The position numbers were made by a program, and so were the translations under genes. Positions 1-8,936 of a stretch of DNA of 64,000 bases are shown here, piece after piece. Every line of letters begins with the position of its first letter. Positions within the stretch are counted from its first letter, which is position 1. Origin of the DNA: CAVRQM01 sp963732775 (lineage in GTDB: Bacteria; Pseudomonadota; Alphaproteobacteria; Acetobacterales; Acetobacteraceae). The notes under the pieces are model-generated. The model saw only the letters and a list, made by a program, of their open reading frames with translations. It did not search any database and was not told the origin of the DNA. The stretch is from positions 1,426,001-1,490,000 of the forward strand of contig CAVTAR010000001.1 of assembly GCA_963732775.1 (NCBI GenBank), given 5' to 3'.

Positions 1-315
1 CTAGGCGTTACCTGCGCGGCGCCGAGCGATACGTTGATGGTACCCGACCCGATCCTGCTGGCCGAGATCATGTCCCCCAACAACCGCGCCGCCACGCGCG
101 CGAACCTCTGGGCCTACGCCACCATCCCCACGGTGCGGGAGATCCTCGTGCTGCAGAGCACGCGAATCGAGGCGGAGCTGTTGCGTCGCGACGATGGCGG
201 GAACTGGCCCGCTGACCCCGCGCGCATAGGCCCGGACGGCACGCTGGAGCTGCGCAGCATCGGGTTCGCCGTCCCGCTCCGGGCGGTCTACCGGACCACC
301 CATCTGGCCCGTTGA
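1..315 (+). CDS. Uma2 family endonuclease-like protein, C-terminal part
   Basis: The reading frame is open from the first base, so the 5' end lies outside the window. The visible part carries the family signature PDPILLAEIMSP (consensus PD-x-x-x-E-x-x-SP), which holds the PD-(D/E)xK-type catalytic acids, followed by the usual helix (RANLWAYATIPTVREI) and a C-terminal beta-rich stretch. Uma2 (DUF820) proteins are restriction-fold putative nucleases that are often present in many copies per genome; their role is not established. The stop codon overlaps the TTG start of the next gene by four bases (TTGA), which suggests translational coupling, although the two products have no obvious common function. 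Confidence 0.8.
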   Translation, partial: LGVTCAAPSDTLMVPDPILLAEIMSPNNRAATRANLWAYATIPTVREILVLQSTRIEAELLRRDDGGNWPADPARIGPDGTLELRSIGFAVPLRAVYRTTHLAR

Positions 316-1850
316 CGCCGAACGCCGCCGCCACCGACGACGCTGCCCGTGCCGCGTGGGTCACGCGCATCCTGGCCGTCCCAAACCCGGCCGAAACGCT
401 GCTGCTGGCGCTCGAGGAACTTGACGCCACCCAGGACATCGCGACCCAGGCGGCGCTGTTCGAGAGCGTGTTCTGGCGCGCCGACATCCGCCACTACTGG
501 GTGTTCCACCGCATGAGCCGGGTTTATGCCGAGCTCGGCCGCGACGAGGCCGCGGTGATGCTGGCCGGCTTCGCTGCCCAGATGCAGCCGGAGTGGGTGC
601 CGACTTCCCAGCCCTACCGCGCGCTGTTCCGCGACTTCGTCGGGCGCGGCATGGCAGGCGTGGCGCTCGACGTATTCGAGCGGCAGACGCGGTTCCACCC
701 GGAGAAGCCGATCGCCGAACGCCACGAGGTCGAGCCGCTGCTGCGGGCGCTGGGCCAGGAGGCGCCCGTGGCGCCGGCCGGTTCGTCGCGGCGGCGCGAC
801 CATCGCGTCGTCGCGGCCGAGCAGCGCGTGGGCACGCCGATCCGTGCCGGCCTCGGGCCGGTGCCGCACGGGCTGCACGCGCTGACCCGACCGATGGCGC
901 GCGATGCCATCGATGTCGTCGAGCTGGCCGACGGCGAGCTGCTGATCTGCCACGACGCCGTGGTGGTGTGCGACGGCAACGGCGTGGTGCAGCCCGACCT
1001 GTCGGTGTGCGCCTATCCCGAGCTGGTGCGGCGGCGGTTCGCGGCGGAGGCCGAGATGGAGCGGCACGAGGTGAGCGAGGCGGTGCTGATCCTGGATGCC
1101 TTTCCCCCACCCAACCTCGGGCATTTCCTGCTCGATCAGGTGAACCGGCTGGAACTGTACCGCCGCGCCGGCGCCGACCTGTCGCGCGCCCTCGTGGTGG
1201 GACCGGCGTTGCGCACCGCCTACCAGCACGAAATCGCGGCGCGGGCAGGCATCTCGGCGATGCTCGGTACGGATCGCATGGGCCGGGTGCGGGCGCGCAA
1301 TTTATGGGTCAGCAGCGAATGCCGCGCGCTGCAACATCCGGCGCATCTGGCCGCCGGGTGGGCGATCGAGCACGCGCGCGCGGTGCTGGGCGGCCGCGGC
1401 ACGGTCGGGCGTCGCCGCCTGTATGTCTCGCGGGCGGATGCCGCGACACGCCGGGTGCTGGGGGAGGAGGCGCTGGGCGCCGCCCTGTCTGCGCGCGGGT
1501 ACGAGACGATCGTGCCCGGCCACATGCCGTACCGCGAGCAACTGGAGTGCTTCCGCACCGCCTCGCACGTGGTCGCGGCGCACGGGGCGGCGCTGGCGCA
1601 TCTGGTCCTGTGCCCGCCCGGGACGCACGTGCTGGAGCTGTTCCATCCGCTGTACGGGAGCTGGGCCTATGCGATGCTGGCCGAGGCGTGCGGGCTCGAC
1701 TACGAGGCGCTGGTCGGGCGCGACGGGGTCTCGGACGCGCCGGAGCTGAATGACCCGGCGCTCGTCGACCTCGGCGCCGGCCTGTTCGGCGAGCGCCACA
1801 TGCGGGTCGCGCCGGAGCGGCTGGAAGCCTGGCTGGAGCGCGTGGCCTGA
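312..1850 (+). CDS. glycosyltransferase family 61 protein
   Basis: A 512-residue protein starting at a TTG that overlaps the stop of the upstream gene. The C-terminal half has the GT61 (DUF563) pattern: an aromatic/His motif near residue 265 (NLGHFLLDQVNRLE), RRLYVSRADA near 365, and the hallmark AAHGAALAHLVLCPPGT near 420 followed by LELFHP. The first ~150 residues are helical and not part of the GT61 core. GT61 enzymes transfer xylose, GlcNAc or other sugars; bacterial members usually act in exopolysaccharide or glycoprotein assembly. The acceptor cannot be deduced. A second, shorter GT61 follows 14 bases downstream. The non-ATG start is uncertain. Confidence 0.8.
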   Translation: MTPNAAATDDAARAAWVTRILAVPNPAETLLLALEELDATQDIATQAALFESVFWRADIRHYWVFHRMSRVYAELGRDEAAVMLAGFAAQMQPEWVPTSQPYRALFRDFVGRGMAGVALDVFERQTRFHPEKPIAERHEVEPLLRALGQEAPVAPAGSSRRRDHRVVAAEQRVGTPIRAGLGPVPHGLHALTRPMARDAIDVVELADGELLICHDAVVVCDGNGVVQPDLSVCAYPELVRRRFAAEAEMERHEVSEAVLILDAFPPPNLGHFLLDQVNRLELYRRAGADLSRALVVGPALRTAYQHEIAARAGISAMLGTDRMGRVRARNLWVSSECRALQHPAHLAAGWAIEHARAVLGGRGTVGRRRLYVSRADAATRRVLGEEALGAALSARGYETIVPGHMPYREQLECFRTASHVVAAHGAALAHLVLCPPGTHVLELFHPLYGSWAYAMLAEACGLDYEALVGRDGVSDAPELNDPALVDLGAGLFGERHMRVAPERLEAWLERVA

Positions 1851-1864
1851 GCGCTACGTCGGGA

Positions 1865-3073
1865 TTGCGGCCGGTGGCGCCCGGCGTCGGCAAGGTGGAG
1901 GCGGTGGCAACGCTGGCGCGCCAAGCCGGACTGGACGGTGGGGGGCTCGACGGCGCCGATCACGTCGCTGGCCTGCTGGCCCGGCTGCCCCGCCTTGCCA
2001 ACCGCGACGTGGTGTTGCGCACGAGCACCGACATCGCGGGCCTGCGACGTCGCGTGATCCATCCCGCCACGACGCGGGCCGTGCCGCCCCCGCGCTTCGC
2101 GAATGCCCGTCCGGCGTCGTTCCCGCAACGCCCTGGCGTGGAGCACAGCCCGGCGCTGGAGGTGCTGGAGCTGCCGGGTGGCACGCTGGCGCGAATCGGC
2201 CGGGCGCCGGTGGCGTTGGCCGACCCGCGCACGGTGCTCGCCGACGTCAGCTCGCCCTATGCAGGGCTGGTGCACGGCTACGACTTCGACCTCGCGCGGC
2301 TGGTCGCCGACGCCGTGCCGGTCGCGGGCGCGGCGCTGGTGCTGTGCTGCGATCTCCACCCGGTGAACTACTGCCACTGGCTGGTCGACGAGCTGCCGCG
2401 CATCGCCGCACTCGGGGGGGCGCGCGAGGTGACCCTGATCGTCTCGGACGACGACGCGCCGTTCCGCGACGAGACGTGGCGGCTCTGCGCAATCCCGACG
2501 GCGCGCGTCGTGCGGCTGGGCGACTTCCAGGCGGTCCGGGCCGAGCGCTTGCTGGTGACGGCTGATCTCGCGGCAATGCCGCACCCGGCGTTCAAGGCGG
2601 CCCCGTGGGCGCTCGATTTCCTGCGCGCACGGGTGGGCTTCCCGGCGCTGGCCGGTCACGCGCCGTCCGGGTCGCCGCGGAAGCTGTTCGTCTCGCGTGA
2701 CGACGCGGTGGGCCGGCGCGTGCTGAACGAGGCCGCGCTGATGCAGGTGCTGGAGCCTGCCGGCTACCAGCGCATGACGCTGGCCGGGCGCAGCGTCGCC
2801 GAGCAGGTCGCGCTGTTCTCGGGCGCGACGCACGTGGTGGGCGCGCACGGGGCGGGGCTGGCGAATATCGTGTTCTGCCCACCCGAGGCCCGCCTGCTGG
2901 AGCTGTTCCCCAGCAGCTACGGCACGCCGACCTACTATGTGCTCGCCGCCGGCCAGGGGCTTACGTACGCGACCTATGTGGTCTCGGACATCGCCTGCGG
3001 CGACCGGGCGCAGACCGACGACATCCGCGTCGACATCAATGATTTCCGCCGCTGCTGCGCGGGCCTGATCTAG
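1865..3073 (+). CDS. glycosyltransferase family 61 protein (second copy)
   Basis: A 402-residue protein in the same orientation as the preceding GT61. Key motifs are NYCHWLVDELPRIAAL near residue 165, RKLFVSRDDA near 275 and VGAHGAGLANIVFCPP near 323, followed by LLELFPSSYGTPTYY. These match the GT61 catalytic domain. It is clearly related to its neighbour in the C-terminal half but diverged throughout, so this is an old tandem pair rather than a recent duplication. The start used here is a TTG at 1865; a later GTG or ATG is possible because the first ~60 residues are poorly conserved-looking. It ends four bases into the convergent CDF gene. Confidence 0.8.
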   Translation: MRPVAPGVGKVEAVATLARQAGLDGGGLDGADHVAGLLARLPRLANRDVVLRTSTDIAGLRRRVIHPATTRAVPPPRFANARPASFPQRPGVEHSPALEVLELPGGTLARIGRAPVALADPRTVLADVSSPYAGLVHGYDFDLARLVADAVPVAGAALVLCCDLHPVNYCHWLVDELPRIAALGGAREVTLIVSDDDAPFRDETWRLCAIPTARVVRLGDFQAVRAERLLVTADLAAMPHPAFKAAPWALDFLRARVGFPALAGHAPSGSPRKLFVSRDDAVGRRVLNEAALMQVLEPAGYQRMTLAGRSVAEQVALFSGATHVVGAHGAGLANIVFCPPEARLLELFPSSYGTPTYYVLAAGQGLTYATYVVSDIACGDRAQTDDIRVDINDFRRCCAGLI

Positions 3074-4038
3074 ACGACGTGCTCCGGCGCCAGCGCGCAG
3101 GGCAGCGCCGGGTCGCCTTCCTCCACTTGCAGCGTCGCGTGGCCGATGCCGTATCTGTCCCGCAGCTCGGCGCAGGTCCGGTGCAGCAGCGCGTCGTCCA
3201 TGCCGAGGCCGGGGCGGACGAGGTGCGCGGTGAGCGCGGTCTCCGTCGTGCTGAGCCCCCAGACGTGCAGGTCGTGCACCTCGCGCACGCCGGGCAGAGC
3301 GGCGAGATAGGCGCGCACGCCGGCCAGGTCGACGCCGTCGGGCACCCGGTCCATCGCCAGGTTGGCGCTGTCGCGCAGCAGGCCCCAGGTCGAGACGAGG
3401 ATCAGCGCCGCGATGCCGAGGCTCACCACGGGGTCGACCCAAGCCCATCCGGTCAGCAGGATGACGAGGCCCGCGGCGACCACGCCGGCGGACACCACGG
3501 CGTCGGCGGCCATGTGCAGGAAGGCGCCGCGGACGTTCAGGTCGCCCTGCCGGCCGCGGGCGAAGAGCCAGGCGGTGAGGCCGTTCACCGCGATGCCGGC
3601 GGCGGCGACCAGCATCACCGTGCGGCCGGCGACCACGCCGGGGGGCAGCCCGCCGGCGAGCCGCTGCACCGCCTCCACCCCGATGGCGCCGACGCCCACC
3701 AGCAGCACCACCGCGTTGGCGAGCGAGGCCAGGATGGAGCTGCGGCCGTAGCCGTAGGTGCGCAGCCGGGTCGGGCGCCGCCGGCCGAGCCACGCCGCCC
3801 CCCAGGCGAGCAGCAGCCCCAGCACGTCGCCGAGATTGTGCGCGGCGTCGGCCAGCAGCGCCACCGAGTGCGCGGCGATGCCGAACACGATTTCCGCCAC
3901 GACGAACGCGGTGTTGAGGGCGGCCCCGAGGGCGAACGCCCGATCGAAGTTCTCCGGCGGCGCGTGGTGGTGGTGGCCGCTCGCGCCGTGCCCGTGAAGC
4001 TGGTCGTCGTCGTCGTCGTCGTGGGTGTGTGCCGCCAT
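3070..4038 (-). CDS. cation diffusion facilitator (CzcD/ZitB-type Zn2+ exporter)
   Basis: A 322-residue inner-membrane cation/proton antiporter. The N-terminus is rich in His and Asp (HTHDDDDDDQLHGHG and GHHHH), a typical metal-capturing tail of CzcD/ZitB-type exporters. Six transmembrane segments follow. The metal-site motif HxxxD is seen in TM2 (HNLGD) and again in TM5 (HMAAD). The cytoplasmic C-terminal domain has VREVHDLHVWGLS, the conserved dimer/metal-binding region of CDF proteins. The substrate is most likely Zn2+, perhaps also Cd2+ or Co2+. The gene ends convergently, overlapping the GT61 gene by four bases. No metal-responsive regulator is adjacent. Confidence 0.9.
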   Translation of the reverse strand: MAAHTHDDDDDDQLHGHGASGHHHHAPPENFDRAFALGAALNTAFVVAEIVFGIAAHSVALLADAAHNLGDVLGLLLAWGAAWLGRRRPTRLRTYGYGRSSILASLANAVVLLVGVGAIGVEAVQRLAGGLPPGVVAGRTVMLVAAAGIAVNGLTAWLFARGRQGDLNVRGAFLHMAADAVVSAGVVAAGLVILLTGWAWVDPVVSLGIAALILVSTWGLLRDSANLAMDRVPDGVDLAGVRAYLAALPGVREVHDLHVWGLSTTETALTAHLVRPGLGMDDALLHRTCAELRDRYGIGHATLQVEEGDPALPCALAPEHVV

Positions 4039-4068
4039 GCCTGTCGCCGCCTTGCTGGCCGGAGTGTA

Positions 4069-4869
4069 TCAGGAATCGTCGGCCAGAACCCGCGCCAGCA
4101 CGCCTTGCGGGTCGCGGAGGAAGGCGCGGGTGACGCGGACGTGCTCCACGTCGTCCCACTCCACCGGACGCAGCCGGCCGCCCTCGGCCAGCAGGATCTG
4201 CGCGCCGGGCTGGGCCATCAGGACCGGCGAGTGGGTGGCGATGACGAACTGGCAGCCGCTGGCCACCGCGCCGGCGATCAGCGCCATGAGCGCCAGCATG
4301 GGTGCGGGCGACAGCGGCGTCTCCGGTTCGTCAAGCAGGTAGAGCGAGCCGGGCAGCAGCTTCTGGCGCACCAGGAACAGGAAGGTCTCGCCGTGCGAGC
4401 GGGCGTCGGTGTCCTCGCCGTAGGTGTTCGCCAGCGCGTCCGCGGCGCCCCACAGGAAGCCGGCGCCCGTGCCGCGCCGGCCGGCGCGGTCCATGTCCTC
4501 GGCCTCGGCGCGCATCGAGGCCATCTCGATGGCGATGCGGTCGGTGAAGCCGCGCACGTCCTCGGCCCGCATAAACGGTTTTTTGCGCGCGTCCGGCTTG
4601 CGGGCGAAGCGGAAGCCTCGGCTCAGGGCGCGCGCGGCGGCGAGCGAGGGGTCGCGCTCGACGTCGTGGCGGCCGACGGCGAGCGCGTCCATGCCGGCGG
4701 CGATGCCTTCCAGCAGCGTGGACTTGCCGCAGCCGTTCTCGCCGACGAGGAAGGTGACGGGCGCGGTGAAGTGCAGCTCGTCGAGGTCGCGCACCAGCGG
4801 CACGGTCCAGGGATGCGCTGCGAGGTCGGGCGCGTGATCGTGGCGACGGCGCATGGCGTGGAGGAACAT
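4069..4869 (-). CDS. AAA family ATPase (small, OLD/RecF-like single-domain)
   Basis: A 266-residue soluble ATPase. Walker A is LVGENGCGKSTLLEG near residue 42, a signature-like region follows, and Walker B is LYLLDEPETPLSP near 175. A switch histidine follows in FVIATHSPVLMAQPG. This is the layout of the small 'predicted ATPase' group that is related to ABC ATPases but has no permease. The start chosen is the ATG at 4869, preceded by GGAGG at good spacing; an upstream in-frame extension to 4926 has no such site. Cellular role unknown. It is divergent from the aldose-epimerase gene, with 95 bases between them for both promoters. Confidence 0.8.
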   Translation of the reverse strand: MFLHAMRRRHDHAPDLAAHPWTVPLVRDLDELHFTAPVTFLVGENGCGKSTLLEGIAAGMDALAVGRHDVERDPSLAAARALSRGFRFARKPDARKKPFMRAEDVRGFTDRIAIEMASMRAEAEDMDRAGRRGTGAGFLWGAADALANTYGEDTDARSHGETFLFLVRQKLLPGSLYLLDEPETPLSPAPMLALMALIAGAVASGCQFVIATHSPVLMAQPGAQILLAEGGRLRPVEWDDVEHVRVTRAFLRDPQGVLARVLADDS

Positions 4870-4964
4870 CGCATCGCCTCCGTAGCACACGACACGCCCT
4901 GTGCTACGCTGTCGGGTGGACGACACGTGGCGGTGCAGGTGCGTCTCGGCAGCGGGAGCGGAGC

Positions 4965-5843
4965 GTGACCGACACCCACGTCATCAGCAACGGAAACCTC
5001 TCCGCCACCGTCGCCGCCGCCGGCGCGGAACTGGTCTCGCTGCGGGACGCCAGCGGCGCGGAGTATGTCTGGCAGGCCGGGGCCGCCTGGCCGCGTCAGG
5101 CGCCGTTGCTGTTCCCGATCGTGGGCCGGCTGGCCGGCGACACGCTGCGCCACGGGGGTCGCACGTACCGACTGACCCAGCACGGCTTCGCGCGCGACCG
5201 GGTGTTCGCCTTCGCCGAGCGCACCGCGACGTCCTGCCGCCTCGTGCTGGCCGACGACACGGCGACCTGGGCGATGTACCCGTTCGCCTTCCGCCTGGAA
5301 GCGGCCTACGCGCTCGACGGCGACACGCTGCGGGTCACGCTCACGCTGCACAATCCCGGCGCCGAGCCGCTGCCGGCCTCGCTCGGGGCGCACCCGGCGT
5401 TTGCCTGGCCGCTGCGACCCGGGGTGCCGAAAACCGACCACGCGCTGACCTTCGAGCATCCCGAGCCCGCGCCGGTCCGCCGGCTGGAGGGCGGGCTGAT
5501 GCTGCCCGACCCGCGCCCGTCGCCGATCGAGGCCGGCCGTCTCGCGTTGCATGAGGGATTGTTCGCCGCCGATGCCGTCATCCTCGACCAGCTCGCGAGC
5601 CGCTCGCTGCGCTACGCGGCCCCGCATGGCCCGGCGCTCGCCGTCGCGTGGGACAACTGCCCGCAGCTCGGGCTGTGGAGCAAGCCGGAGGCGGACTTCC
5701 TGTGCATCGAGCCCTGGCACGGCTTCGCCAGCCCGACCACGTTCGACGGCGAGTTCGCCGACAAGCCCGGCCTGCTGCACGTGCCGCCCGGCGGCACGGC
5801 TTCCATCGGGTTCTCCGTTCAGCTCTCATCAAGTCCTGATTGA
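4965..5843 (+). CDS. aldose 1-epimerase family protein (LacX/YeaD-like galactose mutarotase fold)
   Basis: A 292-residue cytosolic protein starting at GTG. It has the galactose-mutarotase-like fold signatures: GAELVSLRD, FPIVGRL, the histidine stretch TQHGFARDR near residue 70 and SLGAHPAFAWPL near 140 (His and Pro lining the sugar pocket), and CIEPWHGFASP with the acidic residue near 245. Family members interconvert anomers of hexoses or hexose phosphates; members of this LacX-like branch are mostly uncharacterised. It may help feed galactose released by the GH42 enzyme encoded 0.7 kb downstream, but that link is inference. Confidence 0.85.
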   Translation: MTDTHVISNGNLSATVAAAGAELVSLRDASGAEYVWQAGAAWPRQAPLLFPIVGRLAGDTLRHGGRTYRLTQHGFARDRVFAFAERTATSCRLVLADDTATWAMYPFAFRLEAAYALDGDTLRVTLTLHNPGAEPLPASLGAHPAFAWPLRPGVPKTDHALTFEHPEPAPVRRLEGGLMLPDPRPSPIEAGRLALHEGLFAADAVILDQLASRSLRYAAPHGPALAVAWDNCPQLGLWSKPEADFLCIEPWHGFASPTTFDGEFADKPGLLHVPPGGTASIGFSVQLSSSPD

Positions 5844-5895
5844 CTTTTGATGATAGGCTTCCCACCTCCGGGTGAGTGACCGGAGGAGGGCACGC

Positions 5896-6309
5896 ATGGC
5901 GCGATACACCATCAATATCGGCAACGACTTCCCGCTCGGCGACGACCACGAGCCGCCGCACGGCCCGGGGCACAATTCCGGGCACCGCGAGGACTGGCGC
6001 TGGGGCCGGCGCGGCATCCGCAGCCACACCCTGTTGCGCGTGCTGTTCCTGCTGGCGATCGCGGCCATCGTCATCACCCACCCGATCAAGACCGCGATCC
6101 TGGTGGGGATCGTGCTGGTGCTGCGCCGCGCCCCGTGGGCGGCGGAGATCCGCGCCCGCATCCGCGAGGCGTTCCAGCGCGCCTGGCCGGAGGCGGCGCA
6201 ACGCATCGAGGCCTGGCGTGCCCAGCGCTGGTCGCGCACCGAACGCACCGCCGCCCCGCCGCCCGATCGCGAGGACGACGACCACCGCGGCTATCGGGGG
6301 TTCGTGTGA
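5896..6309 (+). CDS. hypothetical inner-membrane protein
   Basis: A 137-residue protein with start ATG at 5896 behind GGAGGAGGG. The N-terminus is hydrophilic and rich in His, Asp and Gly (GDDHEPPHGPGHNSGH). Two adjacent hydrophobic segments (LLRVLFLLAIAAIVIT and TAILVGIVLVLRR, residues ~45-75) could form a hairpin in the membrane. The tail is basic, helical and charged. No family is recognised. The stop overlaps the GTG start of the next gene (GTGA), so the two are translationally coupled. Confidence 0.65.
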   Translation: MARYTINIGNDFPLGDDHEPPHGPGHNSGHREDWRWGRRGIRSHTLLRVLFLLAIAAIVITHPIKTAILVGIVLVLRRAPWAAEIRARIREAFQRAWPEAAQRIEAWRAQRWSRTERTAAPPPDREDDDHRGYRGFV

Positions 6310-6536
6310 CCGCCCGGATGGCGCGTGGCACGACGCGCGTGCAACTGGAGATGCCGCCGCAGGCGATGGTGCGCCTGCAGAAGCTGAAGGACCGCACCGA
6401 GGCTGCCTCGTATGCCGAGGTGCTGCGCAACGCCCTGCGCCTGTACGAGGCGCTGGTGGCCGAGGCCGAACGGGGAGCCGAGTTCGCGGTGCGGGCCTCC
6501 GACGGGAGCCTGACGCCCTACAAGATCTTCGTGTAA
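6306..6536 (+). CDS. small ribbon-helix-helix-like protein
   Basis: A 76-residue protein starting at the GTG that overlaps the previous stop. The pattern is a short beta strand (TRVQLEMPPQ) followed by two helices (MVRLQKLKDRTEA, SYAEVLRNALRLYEALVAEA). This is the layout of CopG/Arc-type ribbon-helix-helix DNA-binding proteins, although no defining motif beyond the SYAEVLRNALRLYE helix is visible. Coupling to a small membrane protein is unusual for a repressor, and no toxin gene is evident. The stop lies five bases before a strong stem-loop that precedes the beta-galactosidase gene. Confidence 0.6.
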   Translation: MTARMARGTTRVQLEMPPQAMVRLQKLKDRTEAASYAEVLRNALRLYEALVAEAERGAEFAVRASDGSLTPYKIFV

Positions 6537-6540
6537 GCCA

Positions 6541-6571
6541 CGCCGCGCCGCCCTTGCCGGGCGGCGCGGCG
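6541..6571 (+). terminator. perfect 13-bp GC stem-loop before the GH42 gene
   Basis: The arms at 6541-6553 and 6559-6571 are perfectly complementary, all G or C, with a 5-base TTGCC loop. It begins five bases after the stop of the ribbon-helix-helix gene and ends 13 bases before the GH42 start. There is no following T-run, so it may be a weak intrinsic terminator, an mRNA-stabilising hairpin, or an element that limits access to the GH42 ribosome binding site. Confidence 0.5.
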
Positions 6572-6584
6572 AAGAGGGCGCGCG

Positions 6585-8506
6585 ATGCTGGGTGTCTGCT
6601 ACTATCCCGAACACTGGCCCGAGGCGTGGTGGGACGCCGACGCTGCGGCGATGCGCGCCCTGGGGATCACCACTGTGCGCGTCGGCGAGTTCGCCTGGTC
6701 GCGCATCGAGCCGAGTGCCGGGAAGTTCGACTTCGCCTGGCTCGACCGCGCGCTCGAGGTGCTGCACCGGCACGGCCTGCGCGTCGTGCTCTGCACGCCG
6801 ACCGCGACGCCGCCGAAATGGCTGATCGACGCGCATCCGGACATCCTGCCCGTGGATGCGCACGGGCGGGTGCGCGATTTCGGCTCGCGCCGGCACTACA
6901 CTTCGCGTCCCGAACGTACTGGGAGGAGAGCCGGCGCATCGTCACGATGCTGGCCGAGCGCTACGGGCGGCACGCGGCGGTGGCGGGCTGGCAGATCGAC
7001 AACGAGTTCGGCTGCCACGAGACCACGCTGTCCTACGGCCCCGAGGACCTGGCGCTGTTCCGTGACTGGCTGCGCCGCCGCTACCAGAATGCCGCTTCGC
7101 TCAATCGCGCCTGGGGCAACGCCTTCTGGTCCATGGAGGTCGACGGTTTCGCCGCCGTCGCGCTGCCCGTCGGCACGGTGACGGAGGCGAACCCGGCGGC
7201 GCGGCTGGCCTACTGGCGCTGCATGTCCGAGCAGGTGGCGGCGTACCGGGCGATGCAGGCGGGCATCCTGCGGGAGCACTCGGCCGGCAGATTCGTGACG
7301 CACAATTTCATGGGCCGGTTTCTCGATTTCGACCATTGGGACGCGGCCTCGATGCTGGACCTGGCGAGCTGGGATTCCTATCCGCTCGGGTTCACCGAAC
7401 AGTTCCCCTGCACCCCATCCGAGCGCGCGCAGTTCGCCGAGACCGGGCATCCGGACATGGCGGCGTTCCACCACGACCTGTACCGCGGCGTCGGGCGCGG
7501 CAGGTTCTGGGTGATGGAGCAGCAGCCGGGTCCGGTGAACTGGGCGCCTTGGAATCCGGCGCCGAAGCCGGGCATGGTGCGGCTGTGGACGCTGGAGGCG
7601 CTGGCGCACGGGGCGGAGGTGGTGAGCTATTTCCGCTGGCGCCAGGCGCCGTTCGCGCAGGAGCAGCTCCATGCCGGGCTGCAACGTCCCGACCGGAGTC
7701 TCTCGGTGGGCGGCATCGAGGCTACGCAGGTCGCCGGCGAACTCGCGGCCATCGGCGCCCTGCCGGCATCGGCACGCGCGCCGGTGGCGCTGGTGCTGGA
7801 CTATCCGGCGTCCTGGGTCATGCGCATCCAGCCGCAGGGCCGCGACTACGACGCCTTCGAGCTGCTGTTCCGCTGGTATGGCGCGGTGCGCCGGCTCGGG
7901 CTCGACGTGGATATCGTGCCGCCGGGGGCGTCGCTCGACGGGTATGCGCTGGTGCTCGCACCCTGCCTGCCGATCGTCAGCGACGCCGCGCGCGCGGCAT
8001 TCGAGGCGAGCGAGGCGGTGCTGCTGTTCGGCCCACGCGCCGGCAGCCGCACGGCGGACTTCGCCATCCCGGACACGCTCCCGCCGGGAGAGTTGCAAGG
8101 GCTGCTGCCGATCCGGGTGACGCAGGTCGCCTCGCTGCGCCCTGGTCTGGCGCACGCCGTCATGGGCGAGATTGCCGGCCGGATGGAACGTTGGCGCGAG
8201 TGGGTCGAGGGCGCGGCGGAACCGCTCGCGCATTTCGCCGACGGCGCGCCGGCGGTGCTGCGTGCCGGCCGGGCGATCTACGTCGCTGGCTGGCCGGATG
8301 CCGGGTTGCTCGATGGCGTGGTCCGGCATGCGGCCGCGCGCGCCGGGTTGCGCGCGCTGGAACTGCCGCAGGGCGTGCGGCTGCGTCGGCGCGGCCGGCT
8401 GACGTTCGCCTTCAACTACGGCGCGGAGGTGTTCCGGGCGCCGGAGGGCGACTACCTGCTCGGTGGTCGGGACGTGCCGGCCCAGGGCGTCGCGTGCTGG
8501 CGCTGA
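6585..8506 (+). pseudogene. beta-galactosidase, GH42 family, one frameshift
   Basis: A ~640-residue glycoside hydrolase family 42 enzyme that would hydrolyse terminal beta-galactosides. It starts MLGVCYYPEHWPE, the typical GH42 opening. The first ~104 residues are in one frame and the rest in another; the break is at about 6898-6903, where one extra base would restore HY-x-FASRTYWEES. Beyond the break all key features are present: the acid/base Glu in WQIDNEFGCHE (~residue 141), the nucleophile Glu in FWVMEQQPGPVNWAPWNP (~311), the trimerisation domain and the C-terminal beta domain. Because only one indel separates two well conserved halves, a sequencing error or very recent mutation is likely. 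Predicted cytoplasmic; no signal peptide. Confidence 0.85.
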
Positions 8507-8512
8507 GAGCCG

Positions 8513-8896
8513 TCATTGCGTCTGGCGCAGCGCCGTGACCTCGATCTCGATTTTCATGCGCGGGTCGGCGAGGTCCGCCACCCACATCGTCGCCGCCGGC
8601 CGGATGTCGCCGAACCAGCGTCGCAGCACCGGCCAGCACGGCTCGAAGTCGCGCGCGTCCGGCAGCAGGTAGTGGACCCGCACGACGTCGCGCAGGCTGG
8701 CGCCGGCCTGGCGCAGGGCGTCGTCGATGGTGCGCAGGCACTGCTCGGCCTGTTCGGTCACGTCGTCGCTGATGGTCATGGCGGCGTAGTCGAACCCCGT
8801 GGTGCCGGCGACGAATACCCAGTCGCCCTGGACCACGGCCCGCGAGTAGCCGATCGCCGCCTCGAACGCGGAGCCGGAGGAGATCAAGCGGCGCAA
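8513..8896 (-). CDS. RidA family protein (YjgF/YER057c/UK114)
   Basis: A 127-residue protein of the trimeric Rid fold. It has the pattern GYSRAVVQGDWVFVAGTTG at the N-terminus, EQAEQCLRTIDDALRQAG in the middle and IRPAATMWVADLADPRMKIEIEVTAL at the C-terminus. True RidA enzymes hydrolyse reactive enamine/imine intermediates from PLP enzymes, using an Arg at the position equivalent to the R in IRPAATM (usually R-P/A-x-x-x-V). Subfamily assignment (RidA versus Rid1-7) is uncertain. It is convergent with the GH42 gene, with only six bases between the stops. Confidence 0.85.
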   Translation of the reverse strand: MRRLISSGSAFEAAIGYSRAVVQGDWVFVAGTTGFDYAAMTISDDVTEQAEQCLRTIDDALRQAGASLRDVVRVHYLLPDARDFEPCWPVLRRWFGDIRPAATMWVADLADPRMKIEIEVTALRQTQ

Positions 8897-8936
8897 GGCG
8901 GGCGCTCCTGTGCGGTCGTTCCGAACAATCCCTTGC

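Noticed and set aside
1700..4159. An 819-codon minus-strand frame spanning the second GT61 gene and the CDF gene
   Set aside because: It contradicts the GT61 and CDF assignments, both supported by motifs, and has no recognisable protein content.
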